DNA of 64,000 nucleotides, taken from assembly GCA_965232405.1 (NCBI GenBank), contig OZ246966.1, positions 3,162,001 through 3,226,000 on the forward strand, written 5' to 3'. Below the pieces are notes generated by a model. The model saw nothing but the letters and a program-made list of their open reading frames with translations, ran no database searches and had not been told where the DNA came from. Below, one piece after another: positions 16,760-26,330 of this stretch. Within the stretch, counting starts at the first letter, position 1; every line of letters begins with the position of its first letter. This stretch comes from RCIO01 sp965232405. GTDB lineage: Bacteria; Pseudomonadota; Alphaproteobacteria; Rhizobiales; Rhizobiaceae. The position numbers were made by a program, and so were the translations under genes.

Positions 16760-18439
16760 ATGAGCGAAGTCGAACGCGAAAGCATGGAATTCGATGTGGT
16801 GATCGTGGGGGCCGGGCCTGCCGGTCTCGCGGCCGCGATCCGGCTCAAGCAGCTCAATTCCGATCTTTCCGTCGTCGTGCTTGAAAAGGGCGGCGAGGTT
16901 GGCGCGCACATTCTTTCAGGTGCGGTGGTCGATCCGGTCGGCATCGACAAGCTCTTGCCCGACTGGAAGGACGATCCGGACCATCCCTTCAGGACGCCGG
17001 TGAAGGACGATCAGTTCCTGCTGCTCGGGCCCGCGGGCTCCTTGCGCATTCCGAACTTCGTCATGCCGCCGCTGATGAACAATCACGGCAACTACATCGT
17101 CTCACTCGGCAATGTCTGCAAATGGCTGGCCGCGCGGGCGGAGGCACTTGGTGTCGAAATCTATCCGGGCTTCGCCGCGGCCGAAGTGCTCTACAATGAC
17201 GACGGCGCCGTCATCGGTGTCGCCACCGGCGACATGGGCGTTGAGCGCGACGGCTCGCACGGACCCAACTATGCGCCGGGCATGGCGCTGCTCGGCAAAT
17301 ACACGCTGATCGGCGAAGGGGTGCGGGGTTCGCTGGCAAAGCAGCTGATCGGGAAGTTCGGCCTTGCCGAAGACCGCGATCCGCAGAAATTCGGCATCGG
17401 CCTGAAGGAATTGTGGGAAGTCGCACCCGACAAGCACAAGCCGGGTCTAGTGCAGCATTCCTTCGGCTGGCCGCTCAATTCGAGCACGGGTGGCGGATCG
17501 TTCCTTTATCACTTCGGCGACAATCTCGTTGCCGTCGGCTTTGTGGTTCACCTCAATTACAAGAACCCGTATCTGTCGCCGTTCCACGAGTTCCAGCGCT
17601 TCAAGACCCATCCGGCCATCAGCGGCACGTTCGAGGGCGGCAAGCGCGTTTCCTACGGCGCGCGCGCCATCACCGAAGGCGGCTGGCAGTCGGTTCCCAA
17701 GCTGACCTTCCCGGGCGGCGCGCTGATCGGTTGTTCGGCGGGCTTCGTCAATCTTCCGCGCATCAAGGGTTCGCACAACGCAGTGCTGTCGGGCATGCTG
17801 GCCGCCGACGAGGTGGCCGAGGCGCTGGCCGGCGGCCGCGCCGGCGATGAACTGGCAGGTTACGAGGAAAGCTGGCGCGCATCCGAAATCGGCAAGGACC
17901 TGAAGAAGGTCCGCAACGTGAAGCCGCTGTGGTCGCGCCTTGGCCTTTGGATGGGTGTCGGCGCCGGCGGATTCGACATGTGGTTCAACACGCTCTTCGG
18001 CTTCTCGCTCTTCGGCACGCTGAAACACGGCAAGACCGATGCTGCCTCGCTGGAGCCTGCCTCGCAGCATCAGAAGATCGACTATCCCAAGCCGGACGGG
18101 GTTCTCACCTTCGACCGGTTGTCCTCGGTGTTCCTGTCAAACACCAACCACGAGGAAGAGCAGCCGGTTCACCTGCAGCTCAAGGATGCGGAACTGCAAA
18201 AGACATCCGAGCATGACGTCTTCGCCGGGCCGTCGACGCGCTATTGCCCTGCCGGGGTGTATGAATGGGTGGATGCAGACGGAAACGCGGCGGCCGATCC
18301 GGAGGCGAAAGACGTGCGTTTCGTCATCAACGCGCAGAACTGCGTCCACTGCAAGACTTGTGACATCAAGGACCCGAACCAGAACATCAACTGGGTGCCG
18401 CCGCAGGGCGGCGAGGGGCCGGTCTACGTGAACATGTAG
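16760..18439 (+). CDS. Electron transfer flavoprotein-ubiquinone oxidoreductase
   Basis: The membrane-associated enzyme that passes electrons from reduced ETF, fed by acyl-CoA dehydrogenases, to ubiquinone. The 559-residue protein has an N-terminal FAD-binding Rossmann motif (GAGPAGLAAAIRL), the ubiquinone/FAD region and a C-terminal 4Fe-4S module with cysteines in RYCPAGVYEW and NCVHCKTCDIKDP. Length matches the family. ATG at 16760 sits 4 bases after GAGGA; the TTG at 16757 is an alternative. The palindrome at 16612-16629 probably regulates it, linking it to the leucine pathway genes elsewhere in the window. Confidence 0.95.
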   Translation: MSEVERESMEFDVVIVGAGPAGLAAAIRLKQLNSDLSVVVLEKGGEVGAHILSGAVVDPVGIDKLLPDWKDDPDHPFRTPVKDDQFLLLGPAGSLRIPNFVMPPLMNNHGNYIVSLGNVCKWLAARAEALGVEIYPGFAAAEVLYNDDGAVIGVATGDMGVERDGSHGPNYAPGMALLGKYTLIGEGVRGSLAKQLIGKFGLAEDRDPQKFGIGLKELWEVAPDKHKPGLVQHSFGWPLNSSTGGGSFLYHFGDNLVAVGFVVHLNYKNPYLSPFHEFQRFKTHPAISGTFEGGKRVSYGARAITEGGWQSVPKLTFPGGALIGCSAGFVNLPRIKGSHNAVLSGMLAADEVAEALAGGRAGDELAGYEESWRASEIGKDLKKVRNVKPLWSRLGLWMGVGAGGFDMWFNTLFGFSLFGTLKHGKTDAASLEPASQHQKIDYPKPDGVLTFDRLSSVFLSNTNHEEEQPVHLQLKDAELQKTSEHDVFAGPSTRYCPAGVYEWVDADGNAAADPEAKDVRFVINAQNCVHCKTCDIKDPNQNINWVPPQGGEGPVYVNM

Positions 18440-18471
18440 GTGCCACGGGGCAACGTTTCGGGTTGAGCGCC

Positions 18472-19383
18472 ATGCGGCTCCACCTTGTTCTCAACCGAAG
18501 CGGCGGAACCTTCCGTACGCTCGATTTGGATGCATACCGCGACCGTGCGGCCGAGATACTTGGCGCTCACGGTCACGAGGTCTCGTTCGACATCGTCGCA
18601 GCCGACGACATTGCGCCCGCGCTTGAGCGAGGCGCAGCCCGAGACGATATCGATGCCATGATCGCCGGCGGTGGCGACGGCACCATTTCTGCCGCTGCGC
18701 GCATTGCGTGGAAGACGGGCATGCCGCTGGGCGTCATACCGGCAGGCACGATGAACCTGTTTGCAAGGTCGCTGAAGCTGCCGCTTGATCTCGATGCGGT
18801 TCTTTCCGTGCTTGCTCAGGCCGATATTGCGGATATCGATATTTCAAGCGTCAACGGCACGGGTTTCGTCCACCAGTTCTCGGTCGGGCTGCATCCGCGC
18901 ATGGTGCGTTTCAGAAACAGCTACGACTATGCTTCGCGGGCTGGAAAGATCAGGGCGAGTACACGGGCTGCGCTCGGCGTAATCCTTGACCCGCCGAGAT
19001 TCTCTGTCGAGATCGACATCGATGGCGATACCCGTCTGACGAAGGTGTCGATGATCTCGGTGTCGAACAATCCATTTGGCGCCGATCCGCTATTGTTTCA
19101 GGACCGTCTCGATACCGGGCAACTGGGCTTCTACAGCGCGCCGCCATTGCCGCCTGCCGGCGTCGCACGGCTCGTGCTGGACATCCTTGCCGCCCGCCGT
19201 GAGAGCAACCCCGACCTTCAGACGCAGACCGCATCCGAAGTTTCGTTGCGTTTTCCCAAACACCGCAAGAATGCCAATATGATCCTCGATGGAGAATTGC
19301 TGCCGCTGCCGCCCGAGGTCGACATTCGCATTCATCCGGGTGAATTGAAGGTGCTTGTGCCGGGCGCAGCCGGCCAAGCCTGA
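18472..19383 (+). CDS. Diacylglycerol kinase-family lipid/sphingosine kinase-like protein
   Basis: A 303-residue cytoplasmic protein of the DAGK_cat/YegS class. It carries the nucleotide-binding signature MIAGGGDGTISAAA near residue 65 and the following PLGVIPAGTMNLFARSL. The C-terminal beta domain ends in GELLPLPPEVDIRIHPGELK. These enzymes phosphorylate diacylglycerol or similar lipids; the exact substrate is unknown. ATG at 18472 (MRLHLVLNRSGG) is preferred to the TTG at 18463. It starts 32 bases after the ETF-QO stop and may share its transcript. Confidence 0.85.
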   Translation: MRLHLVLNRSGGTFRTLDLDAYRDRAAEILGAHGHEVSFDIVAADDIAPALERGAARDDIDAMIAGGGDGTISAAARIAWKTGMPLGVIPAGTMNLFARSLKLPLDLDAVLSVLAQADIADIDISSVNGTGFVHQFSVGLHPRMVRFRNSYDYASRAGKIRASTRAALGVILDPPRFSVEIDIDGDTRLTKVSMISVSNNPFGADPLLFQDRLDTGQLGFYSAPPLPPAGVARLVLDILAARRESNPDLQTQTASEVSLRFPKHRKNANMILDGELLPLPPEVDIRIHPGELKVLVPGAAGQA

Positions 19384-19389
19384 TCCCTT

Positions 19390-20892
19390 CTACTGAAACG
19401 CCGTTTCCGAGAAGCTTCTGAGTTTGCGTGAGTGCAGCCGTTCGGGCGGCATCTCGGCGAGTTTCTCTACTGCCAGCAGGCCGATCTTCAGATGCTGCGC
19501 AACCTGGCGCTTGTAGAACTCCGTCGCCATGCCCGGCAGCTTGAGCTCGCCATGCAGCGGCTTGTCGGAAACGCATAGCAGTGTTCCATAGGGCACGCGG
19601 AAGCGGAAGCCGTTGGCGGCGATTGTTGCCGATTCCATATCGAGCGCAATCGCTCTGCTCTGCGACAGCCTGTGCACCGGGCCGCGCTGGTCGCGCAGTT
19701 CCCAGTTGCGGTTGTCGATGGTGGCTACGGTGCCGGTCCGCATGATGCGTTTCAGATCGTAGCCTGCAAGGCCGGTCGTCTCGGCCACAGCAACCTGCAA
19801 CGCCACCTGCACTTCCGCCAGCGCCGGCAGAGGCACCCAGACCGGCAGGTCGTCGTCTAGCACGTGGTCTTCGCGTACATAGGCGTGCGCCAGCACATAG
19901 TCGCCAAGCTCCTGGCTATTGCGCAGGCCGGCACAGTGGCCAAGCATCAGCCAGGCGTGCGGCCTAAGCACGGCGATGTGGTCGGTTATCGTCTTGGCGT
20001 TGGATGGGCCGACGCCGATATTCACCATGGTCACCCCGCCATGTCCGGGTTTGACCAGATGATAGGCCGGCATCTGCGGTAGCCGTCCCGGTGCCATGCC
20101 TTCGCTTGGCCCCGCAGAACCCGCCTCGGTGATCACATTGCCTGGCTCGATAAAGGCCGTGTAGCCCTTGCCGCCCTCGGCCATCATTTCGCGCGCCAGT
20201 GCGCAGAACTCGTCGATATAGAACTGGTAGTTGGTGAACAGCACGAAGTTCTGGAAGTGCGACGGGCTGGTCGCCGTGTAGTGCGAAAGCCGGTGCAGCG
20301 AATAGTCGATGCGCTGGGCGGTAAATGGCGCCAGCGGGATCGGCTCGCCCGGCTGTGGCTCGAATGTGCCGTTGGCGATCTGGTCGTCGGTAGCGTTGAG
20401 GTCCGGTACGTCGAACACGTCGCGCAGCGGCCGGTTGACCCGTTCGGCAACCGTGGCGTCCACATAGGTGCCTTCGAGGAAGGCAAAGTGAAGCGGGATC
20501 GGCGTCTCCGATTCCGCCACAGTTATCGGCACGCCGTGATTGCGCATCAATAGCCGAAGCTGCTCTTCCAGATAGGTGTCGAAAAGGTCCGGCTGGGTGA
20601 TCGTGGTCGAATAGAAGCCCGGCTCGTTGACATGGCCGTAGGGCAGCCGGGAATCGACCTGCGAATAGGTCGACACGGTCACGCCAATCTCGGGATAGAA
20701 GGCGCGGTATCGGGTCGCCGGCGGTGTGTCCACCGAAAGCCCGTTGAAGGCGTCCCTCAGGAATGCGGTGTTGCGCGCATAGAGATTGCGCAACTCGGCA
20801 ATAGCCTCGGCGGCATCGGTGAAACTGCGCTGAGCGTATGGCTCGGGCGTCGTTACAGTTTCGATGGGTTGTGGGTAGATTCGCTTGTCCAT
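19390..20892 (-). CDS. amn: AMP nucleosidase
   Basis: Hydrolyses AMP to adenine and ribose 5-phosphate in purine salvage and adenylate balance. The 500-residue protein has the N-terminal Amn domain (YPEIGVTVSTYSQVDSRLPYG) and the C-terminal nucleoside phosphorylase fold (TMVNIGVGPSNAKTITDHIA, then WLMLGHCAGLRNSQELGDYV, and the base-binding ALDMESATIAANGFRFRVPYG). Length and motifs match the long proteobacterial type. It converges with the diacylglycerol kinase-like gene, 6 bases apart. Confidence 0.95.
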   Translation of the reverse strand: MDKRIYPQPIETVTTPEPYAQRSFTDAAEAIAELRNLYARNTAFLRDAFNGLSVDTPPATRYRAFYPEIGVTVSTYSQVDSRLPYGHVNEPGFYSTTITQPDLFDTYLEEQLRLLMRNHGVPITVAESETPIPLHFAFLEGTYVDATVAERVNRPLRDVFDVPDLNATDDQIANGTFEPQPGEPIPLAPFTAQRIDYSLHRLSHYTATSPSHFQNFVLFTNYQFYIDEFCALAREMMAEGGKGYTAFIEPGNVITEAGSAGPSEGMAPGRLPQMPAYHLVKPGHGGVTMVNIGVGPSNAKTITDHIAVLRPHAWLMLGHCAGLRNSQELGDYVLAHAYVREDHVLDDDLPVWVPLPALAEVQVALQVAVAETTGLAGYDLKRIMRTGTVATIDNRNWELRDQRGPVHRLSQSRAIALDMESATIAANGFRFRVPYGTLLCVSDKPLHGELKLPGMATEFYKRQVAQHLKIGLLAVEKLAEMPPERLHSRKLRSFSETAFQ

Positions 20893-21019
20893 GTCCCAAT
20901 ATAGAGAAGTTGGATGACGTTTGCGAGAATTCGCGGCGTCACTTCGCTGTTTTGGGTGGCTCTGTCGAGCAGAATCCGTTCCTCTGGACTACTCCCGGCC
21001 AAACAGGCGGTTCCGCGCC

Positions 21020-21217
21020 TCAGGACCGCTGCAGGCTGACCATGATGACCAGACCGGCACCATTGGACATGCTCGGCGTCTCGCCGATGAACTGCGACGT
21101 GCCGGCGCGAACGCCCTGAACCATCATCAGCGGTGCGGCAACGGCGGCAGCAACCAGCGCCGCGCGGATGAAGGTGCCGAGGAAGTGGCGGGTCTTGTTC
21201 ATGGTCTTCTTGTTCAT
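21020..21217 (-). CDS. Small secreted or membrane-anchored peptide
   Basis: A 65-residue product beginning MNKKTMNKTRHFLG, with a hydrophobic segment TFIRAALVAAAVAAPLMM that looks like a signal peptide (possible cleavage after VRA) and a short polar tail. No family is recognised. A ribosome site (AAGGGA) lies about 9 bases before ATG 21217; the longer in-frame reading to 21454 overlaps another small gene. It follows the 56-residue peptide gene by 32 bases, so the two are probably one transcript. Confidence 0.5.
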   Translation of the reverse strand: MNKKTMNKTRHFLGTFIRAALVAAAVAAPLMMVQGVRAGTSQFIGETPSMSNGAGLVIMVSLQRS

Positions 21218-21249
21218 TGGGTTGTCCCTTCGGTCCCGGGCAGCGGGGC

Positions 21250-21420
21250 TTAGTATCGGCTTGGCGGGCTGCAGCGCAGACCGTTTTCGAATAGGCAGGG
21301 AACAACAGTGCCGACGGTCCATGACCGCGCCGGGCGTCCAGCCTCGGCCACGATGGCCGCAAAACCGATGCCGAACAGCGCGATGGTCAGGCAGACGATT
21401 GTGAAACGGCGAACGAGCAT
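21250..21420 (-). CDS. 56-residue secreted Cys-containing peptide
   Basis: This open frame runs from ATG 21420 to TAA 21250. Its product starts MLVRRFTIVCLTIALFGIGF, a strong signal peptide or anchor, and ends with a short mature region containing two cysteines (VVPCLFENGLRCSPP) that could form a disulphide. AGAAGGGA lies about 8 bases before the start, the same ribosome-site sequence used by the next peptide gene. No family is recognised. Proof of expression is lacking. Confidence 0.45.
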   Translation of the reverse strand: MLVRRFTIVCLTIALFGIGFAAIVAEAGRPARSWTVGTVVPCLFENGLRCSPPSRY

Positions 21421-21646
21421 TGTTGGTCCCTTCTGATGGGGCGAACAATGCCAAAGCGCGGCTGAACCACCTCTGAGGGTGTCATTCAGCCGCCGTTCAG
21501 CTTCGTTAATCGATCATGTCCGGGATCAAGGCGTTCCGGACGCCGAGCCGTCGCGGCAGCCCGATTGGCGCAGAGACGCTGCCGGAAACGAAACCGGGCG
21601 TTCGATTGCGCCCGGCGTTGAAAATTTGGGGCGGTCGCGAGCTCGC

Positions 21647-22036
21647 CTAGGAGCCTTGCTCCATTGAGCGGAGAAACACACTTTCAAGCGGATTGCAGGT
21701 GCCGACAAATTCGGGGTCCTTCGACCGCACGCCCTTCGACTTCAATCCAGCCCTCTCCATGATCTCCGGCACATGCGCAAAGCGCGACATCTGTGCCTTG
21801 GTGTAGGAGGCGACCACGCGCGGATAGAGTTCCAGTGTGCGGTTAGCCTCTTCCAGGATCGTGGCCTTGTGCGGTGTGTCGGTGCACGCCCCCTTGCAAT
21901 CCCACAGGATCTGCTCCCGCACCATGAAATTGTCCTTGGTGCAGCCTTCGTAGATGAACCCGCCGAATTCGGCAGATGCGGCGGCGGGCATAAGGCAAGC
22001 CGCCGCCAGTGTCGCAATGCGGAATGTGATGTTCAT
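21647..22036 (-). CDS. Periplasmic hypothetical protein
   Basis: A 129-residue protein with a signal peptide (MNITFRIATLAAACLMPAAA, then SAEFGG). The mature part contains four cysteines (YEGCTKDNF, LWDCKGACTDTP, GTCNPLES), suggesting two disulphides in the periplasm. I do not recognise the family. ATG 22036 gives the clean signal peptide; the longer frame to 22132 does not. It is one of several small exported proteins encoded in tandem on this strand. Confidence 0.65.
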   Translation of the reverse strand: MNITFRIATLAAACLMPAAASAEFGGFIYEGCTKDNFMVREQILWDCKGACTDTPHKATILEEANRTLELYPRVVASYTKAQMSRFAHVPEIMERAGLKSKGVRSKDPEFVGTCNPLESVFLRSMEQGS

Positions 22037-22218
22037 GTCGGTAACCCCGCCGGAAAATCGCCAAAACTGGCCCGGACGGAGTTCACCGACATCGAGAATG
22101 GATAGAACAAGCCCAAGCCCACGAATTGCCACCGACCCAAATCAGTGGCATCCGAATCAGAGGCTAAAGCAGTCGTGGGTTCGGGCCAAAGGCTATCGTG
22201 TTACAGCCCGATCAACTT

Positions 22219-22566
22219 TTACTGCCGGGTCAGGTCTTCGCTCTTGCACACCAGACCACCCAGCACGCAACCGGCAAGCGACAGCGTATTGCCGCTGATG
22301 GTGGCCTTGCCGCGATAGGTCTTGCCTTCGTCGAGCTTGTTGACCTTGCCCTTGTATTCGTTGCCGGAGCCGCTCATGCAGCCGATGGACTGGTTCTTGT
22401 ATTCGCCAGTCAGCACGGTGCCGCAATACTGGTTGCCGCCGGAAGCCGCATAGCGGATCAGCGTTCCGTTCGGCCTTTTCCAGGTCCCGACGATTGGTTC
22501 GGCTGCAATCGCCGTTCCGGTGAAGGCAATGCCGGCGGCAAGCGCCAGCGCAATAGTGCGGATCAT
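22219..22566 (-). CDS. DUF2147-family periplasmic protein
   Basis: A 115-residue protein with a signal peptide (MIRTIALALAAGIAFTGTAI, ending AAEP). The DUF2147 pattern follows: GTWKRPNGTLIRY, YCGTVLTGEY, GKTYRGKATISGNTLSLAGC and VLGGLVCKSEDLTR. The family is a small lipocalin-like beta-barrel of unknown role. GGGAGGA 5-6 bases before ATG 22566 fixes the start. Confidence 0.85.
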   Translation of the reverse strand: MIRTIALALAAGIAFTGTAIAAEPIVGTWKRPNGTLIRYAASGGNQYCGTVLTGEYKNQSIGCMSGSGNEYKGKVNKLDEGKTYRGKATISGNTLSLAGCVLGGLVCKSEDLTRQ

Positions 22567-22993
22567 GTATTCCTCCCACGCAAGGTCAGCGAGCGCCCGG
22601 ACTGTCCGGTGTGCTCTTACGCGAACGTAAACGTAATCCAATTCGCGACCGTGCGAAAGCCGTCCCGCAACGTAAGATGAGCGGCAATTTTTGACCCTCT
22701 GCTGGGACCGGAGGTTCGGAAAATTCAGTTTGGCGGCTTTCCCTGTGGTGAAGAAAGTGTTGCCCTGCCTAGGGCGAATTTTAGCGATCCAGACGGCTGA
22801 ATCCCGGAATCCCAAGCATTGCGATGCTTAACGAATATTCGCATTTACCGAAAATTTGAGCTTTGTTTTCCTGTAGTTAAGCAAGCCGTTTAACGCTGGA
22901 TTCAAGGCTGGCCTGCATGCTCAAAACCATCGAAACACAAGCGCAACAGGCGAAAACGCAGGGCGCTCTCAGGGGTAAGACAGGGGACTGAAA
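22567..22993. other. Intergenic spacer with two short palindromes
   Basis: No gene is seen between the divergent DUF2147 and Sel1-like genes. The spacer contains a perfect 6-base-arm hairpin AAGCAT-TGCG-ATGCTT at 22814-22829 and a small GCCCT/AGGGC palindrome upstream of it. The A+T-rich part around 22825-22890 is a reasonable place for promoters of the Sel1-like gene. Confidence 0.4.
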
Positions 22994-23251
22994 ATGGCTC
23001 GTTACGAAATGATCGAAAGCGGCATCGGCAGCGCGGCGAAAGCCGACATTCTGTTCGAACTTGGACTGATGTATGCGACCGGCCGCGACTGCGAACCTGA
23101 TGTTGTCGCAGCACACAAATGGTTCAACATCGCCGCCATCAAGGGATCGGACCGCGCCGTCGCACTGCGTGCCGAACTTGCCGCCGGCATGACCAAGATC
23201 GAGATCGCCAAGGCGCTCCGCGAAGCCCGCGAGTGGATGACCACGCACTAA
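22994..23251 (+). CDS. Sel1-like repeat protein
   Basis: An 85-residue cytoplasmic protein with one clear Sel1-like repeat (FELGLMYATGRDCEPDVVAA, then HKWFNIAAIKGSDRA) and a final helix AKALREAREWM. Such single-repeat adaptors are widespread in Rhizobiales and presumably mediate protein contacts; no specific role is known. The start follows GGGGACTGAAA, with a weak ribosome site. Confidence 0.78.
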   Translation: MARYEMIESGIGSAAKADILFELGLMYATGRDCEPDVVAAHKWFNIAAIKGSDRAVALRAELAAGMTKIEIAKALREAREWMTTH

Positions 23252-23275
23252 GGTCATCCGCCCCGCGGCGGGCGG

Positions 23276-25231
23276 TCAGCCCGCCTCAGCGTATCTGACC
23301 AGTACCGTACCGTCGGTCACTTGCGCGCCTTCGGCGACGATTTCGGCGATTTCGCCGTCGTGCGGAGCACTGATCGTGTGCTCCATCTTCATGGCTTCCA
23401 GAACCAGGAGCGCCTGGCCCTTGGTAACGCTCTGACCCGCTTCGGCGCGGACCAGCTTCACCAGACCAGGCATCGGCGCACGCAGATTGTCGCCGCCGGC
23501 AGCGTCGTCCGTCCCCGCATCCAGCGGATCGGGCGCGGAAAAGACGTGCGCAACAGCGCCCTCGAACACCGTTACATGACCCGGCCAGCGCGCAAGGCGC
23601 GGGCGGCTTGCAGCATCGCCGCCAAGATCGACCAGCTGCGCCTCATCGCCGATCCTGACCGAATAGCGCTGTCCCGGACTGGCTGAGATGGAAGCCGTCA
23701 GGGTTTCTCCGCCCCGGCCGAACTTGATCTCTCTCTCAACCGGACTGAAATGCGCGTATCCCGACAGGGTCGCCCACGGGCCATCGTCCATTGCATCGTC
23801 GATCGCGCCGGACGCCGCAAGTGCTGCGAATGCAGCGGCGCGCGGCGAGGGGGCCGGTGTTGCCACCAGAGCATCCTGCCTGCAGTCGATCAGCCCGGTA
23901 TCGACATCGCCTGAGGCAAAATCCGGATCGGCCGCAAGTGCGGCCAGAAAGCCGGTATTGACCACGGAGCCAGCAATCTCGGTTTCCTCAAGCGCCTCGC
24001 CGAGTTTCGCAAGCGCGGATTTGCGGTCTGAGCCATGCACCACCAGCTTGGCGATCATGGGGTCGTAGAAGGGCGAAATCGCATCACCCTCGCGGACGCC
24101 TGTTTCCACGCGGATAGTCTTTCCGTCGGGCTCTGGAAACGCCAGATGGTGCAGTGTGCCTGTCGCTGGCAGGAAGCCGCGCGAAGCATCCTCGGCATAG
24201 ATGCGCGCCTCGAATGCGTGGCCCGTCAGAGTGATTTCGTCCTGCGTTTTCGGCAGCTTTTCGCCTGACGCGACGCGCAATTGCCACTCGACCAGATCGA
24301 CGCCGGTGATCATTTCCGTCACCGGATGTTCCACCTGCAGGCGCGTGTTCATCTCCATGAACCAGAACCTGTCGGGCCTCAGCCCATCCGAGGCATCGAC
24401 GATGAACTCGATCGTGCCGGCGCCCGAATAGGCGATTGCCTGCGCTGCCTTCACAGCCGCGTCGGTCATGGCGGCGCGCATTTCGTCGGTCATGCCGGGG
24501 GCTGGGGCTTCCTCGATCACTTTCTGGTGGCGGCGCTGCGCGGAGCAGTCGCGCTCGAACAGATGGACGGCATTGCCGTGATTGTCGCCGAACACCTGCA
24601 CCTCGATATGGCGCGGCTTTTCGACGAACTTCTCGACTAGCACCGCCTCGTCGCCGAACGACGCCTTGGCCTCGCGCTTGGCCGATGCCAGCGCCTCTGC
24701 GAAATCGTCGGGATTGTCGACCTTGCGCATCCCCTTGCCGCCGCCGCCGGCACGCGCCTTGATCAGTACAGGGTAGCCGATCTCGTTCGCCTTTCCGGCC
24801 AGCACGACAATCTCCTGCGCTTCGCCGTGATAACCCGGCACCACCGGCACGCCGGCCTTTTCCATCAGCCGCTTGGCGGCGTCCTTCAGCCCCATGGCGC
24901 GGATCGATTTGGCGGACGGGCCGATGAAGACCAGTCCTGCCGTCTCAATTGCCTCGACGAAACCGGGGTTCTCCGAAAGGAAGCCGTATCCCGGATGGAT
25001 CGCCTGTGCGCCGGTTGCTTGGGCGGCCTCGATGATGCGCTCGCCGACGAGATAGCTCTCGGCTGCCGGGGAGGGGCCTATGTGCACCGTCTCGTCAGCC
25101 ATCGCGACATGCATCGCCGCCCGGTCGGCGTCGGAATAGACGGCGACTGTCGCGATGCCCATGCGTCGCGCCGTGCGGATCACACGGCAGGCGATTTCAC
25201 CGCGATTGGCGATCAGGATTTTTGAGAACAT
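23276..25231 (-). CDS. mccA: Methylcrotonyl-CoA carboxylase alpha subunit (biotin carboxylase/BCCP)
   Basis: Carries out ATP-dependent carboxylation of biotin for 3-methylcrotonyl-CoA carboxylase in leucine breakdown. The 651-residue protein has the biotin carboxylase N domain (FSKILIANRGEIACRVIRTA), the ATP-grasp region (KARAGGGGKGMRKV), EMNTRLQVEHPVTE, and a C-terminal biotinyl domain with EAMKMEH (biotin on Lys615). Acetyl- or propionyl-CoA carboxylase alpha is possible from sequence alone. The alpha/BCCP fusion and the nearby mccB and ivd genes favour methylcrotonyl-CoA. Unusually, about 10.8 kb separates it from mccB. Confidence 0.85.
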   Translation of the reverse strand: MFSKILIANRGEIACRVIRTARRMGIATVAVYSDADRAAMHVAMADETVHIGPSPAAESYLVGERIIEAAQATGAQAIHPGYGFLSENPGFVEAIETAGLVFIGPSAKSIRAMGLKDAAKRLMEKAGVPVVPGYHGEAQEIVVLAGKANEIGYPVLIKARAGGGGKGMRKVDNPDDFAEALASAKREAKASFGDEAVLVEKFVEKPRHIEVQVFGDNHGNAVHLFERDCSAQRRHQKVIEEAPAPGMTDEMRAAMTDAAVKAAQAIAYSGAGTIEFIVDASDGLRPDRFWFMEMNTRLQVEHPVTEMITGVDLVEWQLRVASGEKLPKTQDEITLTGHAFEARIYAEDASRGFLPATGTLHHLAFPEPDGKTIRVETGVREGDAISPFYDPMIAKLVVHGSDRKSALAKLGEALEETEIAGSVVNTGFLAALAADPDFASGDVDTGLIDCRQDALVATPAPSPRAAAFAALAASGAIDDAMDDGPWATLSGYAHFSPVEREIKFGRGGETLTASISASPGQRYSVRIGDEAQLVDLGGDAASRPRLARWPGHVTVFEGAVAHVFSAPDPLDAGTDDAAGGDNLRAPMPGLVKLVRAEAGQSVTKGQALLVLEAMKMEHTISAPHDGEIAEIVAEGAQVTDGTVLVRYAEAG

Positions 25232-25322
25232 CGATCCTCCGCAAGGTCCGGCGCTGCCGGTTCCGCTCCCATGCTCCTAATACAACACGACAAGGCGCGG
25301 AAGCGACCAGTGACATCGGCCG

Positions 25323-26273
25323 TTAGGTTTCGGGCGGCAGTGGCTCCACCCGCATGCGCTCGCGCCAGACAATGTAGAGCCCTGACGCCATCGTAACCGC
25401 AATGCCCACCGCGGCCAGCCCGTTTGGCAGGTCGCGGAAGATCAGCCAGCCGATCAGCGTGGCGAACGGGATTTCCAGATATTGCATTGGCGCCAGCGTG
25501 GCCGACGGCGCGAAACGAAGCGACCACGTCATCAACAGATGTGCGAATGTTCCAAGCGCTCCGATCACGGCAAGCAGCGTCATGTCTCGCGGCGTCGGCA
25601 TGATGATGTCCAGCGGCTGGAAATCGACGCCGCGGGTAAGCAGCGCGATCAGGCCGAGCAGGGCAGTTGCCATGACGCCCGACACCGCCTGCAGCACCAT
25701 CGGGTCGTTGTCGCGCGCAAGCTGGCGGCTGGTCAGCATGTAGAGCGCAAAGACCACCGCCACGCCCATTGGCAAAAGCGCCGGCCACCCGACTTCGGCA
25801 AAGGACGGCTGGACGACAAGCAGCGTGCCGACGAAACCGACCACGCAGGCGGCGATGCGTCGTGGCCCGACCTCCTCGTTCAGCACCATGCGGCCGAGCA
25901 GAAGCATGATGAACGGCATCACATAGGCAATGGCTATGGCGTCGGCGAGCGGGAGGAACCGCAGTGAGGTAAACATCAATGCAAGGCCGACCACATGCAG
26001 GCCAGAGCGTATGATGGTCAGGCGCCACACGCGCGGGGTCATTGCGAATGAATGCCCTGCCCACAGCGCAATCGGCAAAAGCAGCACTGCCTGCGCTGCG
26101 AAGCGGACGAGCATGATCTGCAAAAGCGGCACGCTGTCGCCCAAAACCTTGGCGATCGCGTCGCCCAGCGGCGCTGCCGCGCAGAACCCGATCATCAGCA
26201 CAATGCCGAGCGCCGGACGGTCCTGTCCGGCGTCTAGCGGATGTACCGCGATCTTTTCCTGGGCGCTTGTCAC
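25323..26273 (-). CDS. DMT-superfamily (EamA) permease
   Basis: A 316-residue inner-membrane protein with about ten helices in two EamA repeats (MIGFCAAAPLGDAIAKVLGD in the first; PMQYLEIPFATLIGWLIF in the second). The substrate is unknown. The apparent start is GTG at 26273, with no obvious ATG before the first helix. It lies 91 bases upstream of mccA on the same strand and could be part of its transcript. It is unrelated in detail to the other DMT gene at 11318. Confidence 0.83.
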   Translation of the reverse strand: MTSAQEKIAVHPLDAGQDRPALGIVLMIGFCAAAPLGDAIAKVLGDSVPLLQIMLVRFAAQAVLLLPIALWAGHSFAMTPRVWRLTIIRSGLHVVGLALMFTSLRFLPLADAIAIAYVMPFIMLLLGRMVLNEEVGPRRIAACVVGFVGTLLVVQPSFAEVGWPALLPMGVAVVFALYMLTSRQLARDNDPMVLQAVSGVMATALLGLIALLTRGVDFQPLDIIMPTPRDMTLLAVIGALGTFAHLLMTWSLRFAPSATLAPMQYLEIPFATLIGWLIFRDLPNGLAAVGIAVTMASGLYIVWRERMRVEPLPPET

Positions 26274-26330
26274 CGCGAGAAACTAGGTGCGCTGCCTTCC
26301 GGAGGCAATTGTGCCAGAGGCCGGCTTTTG

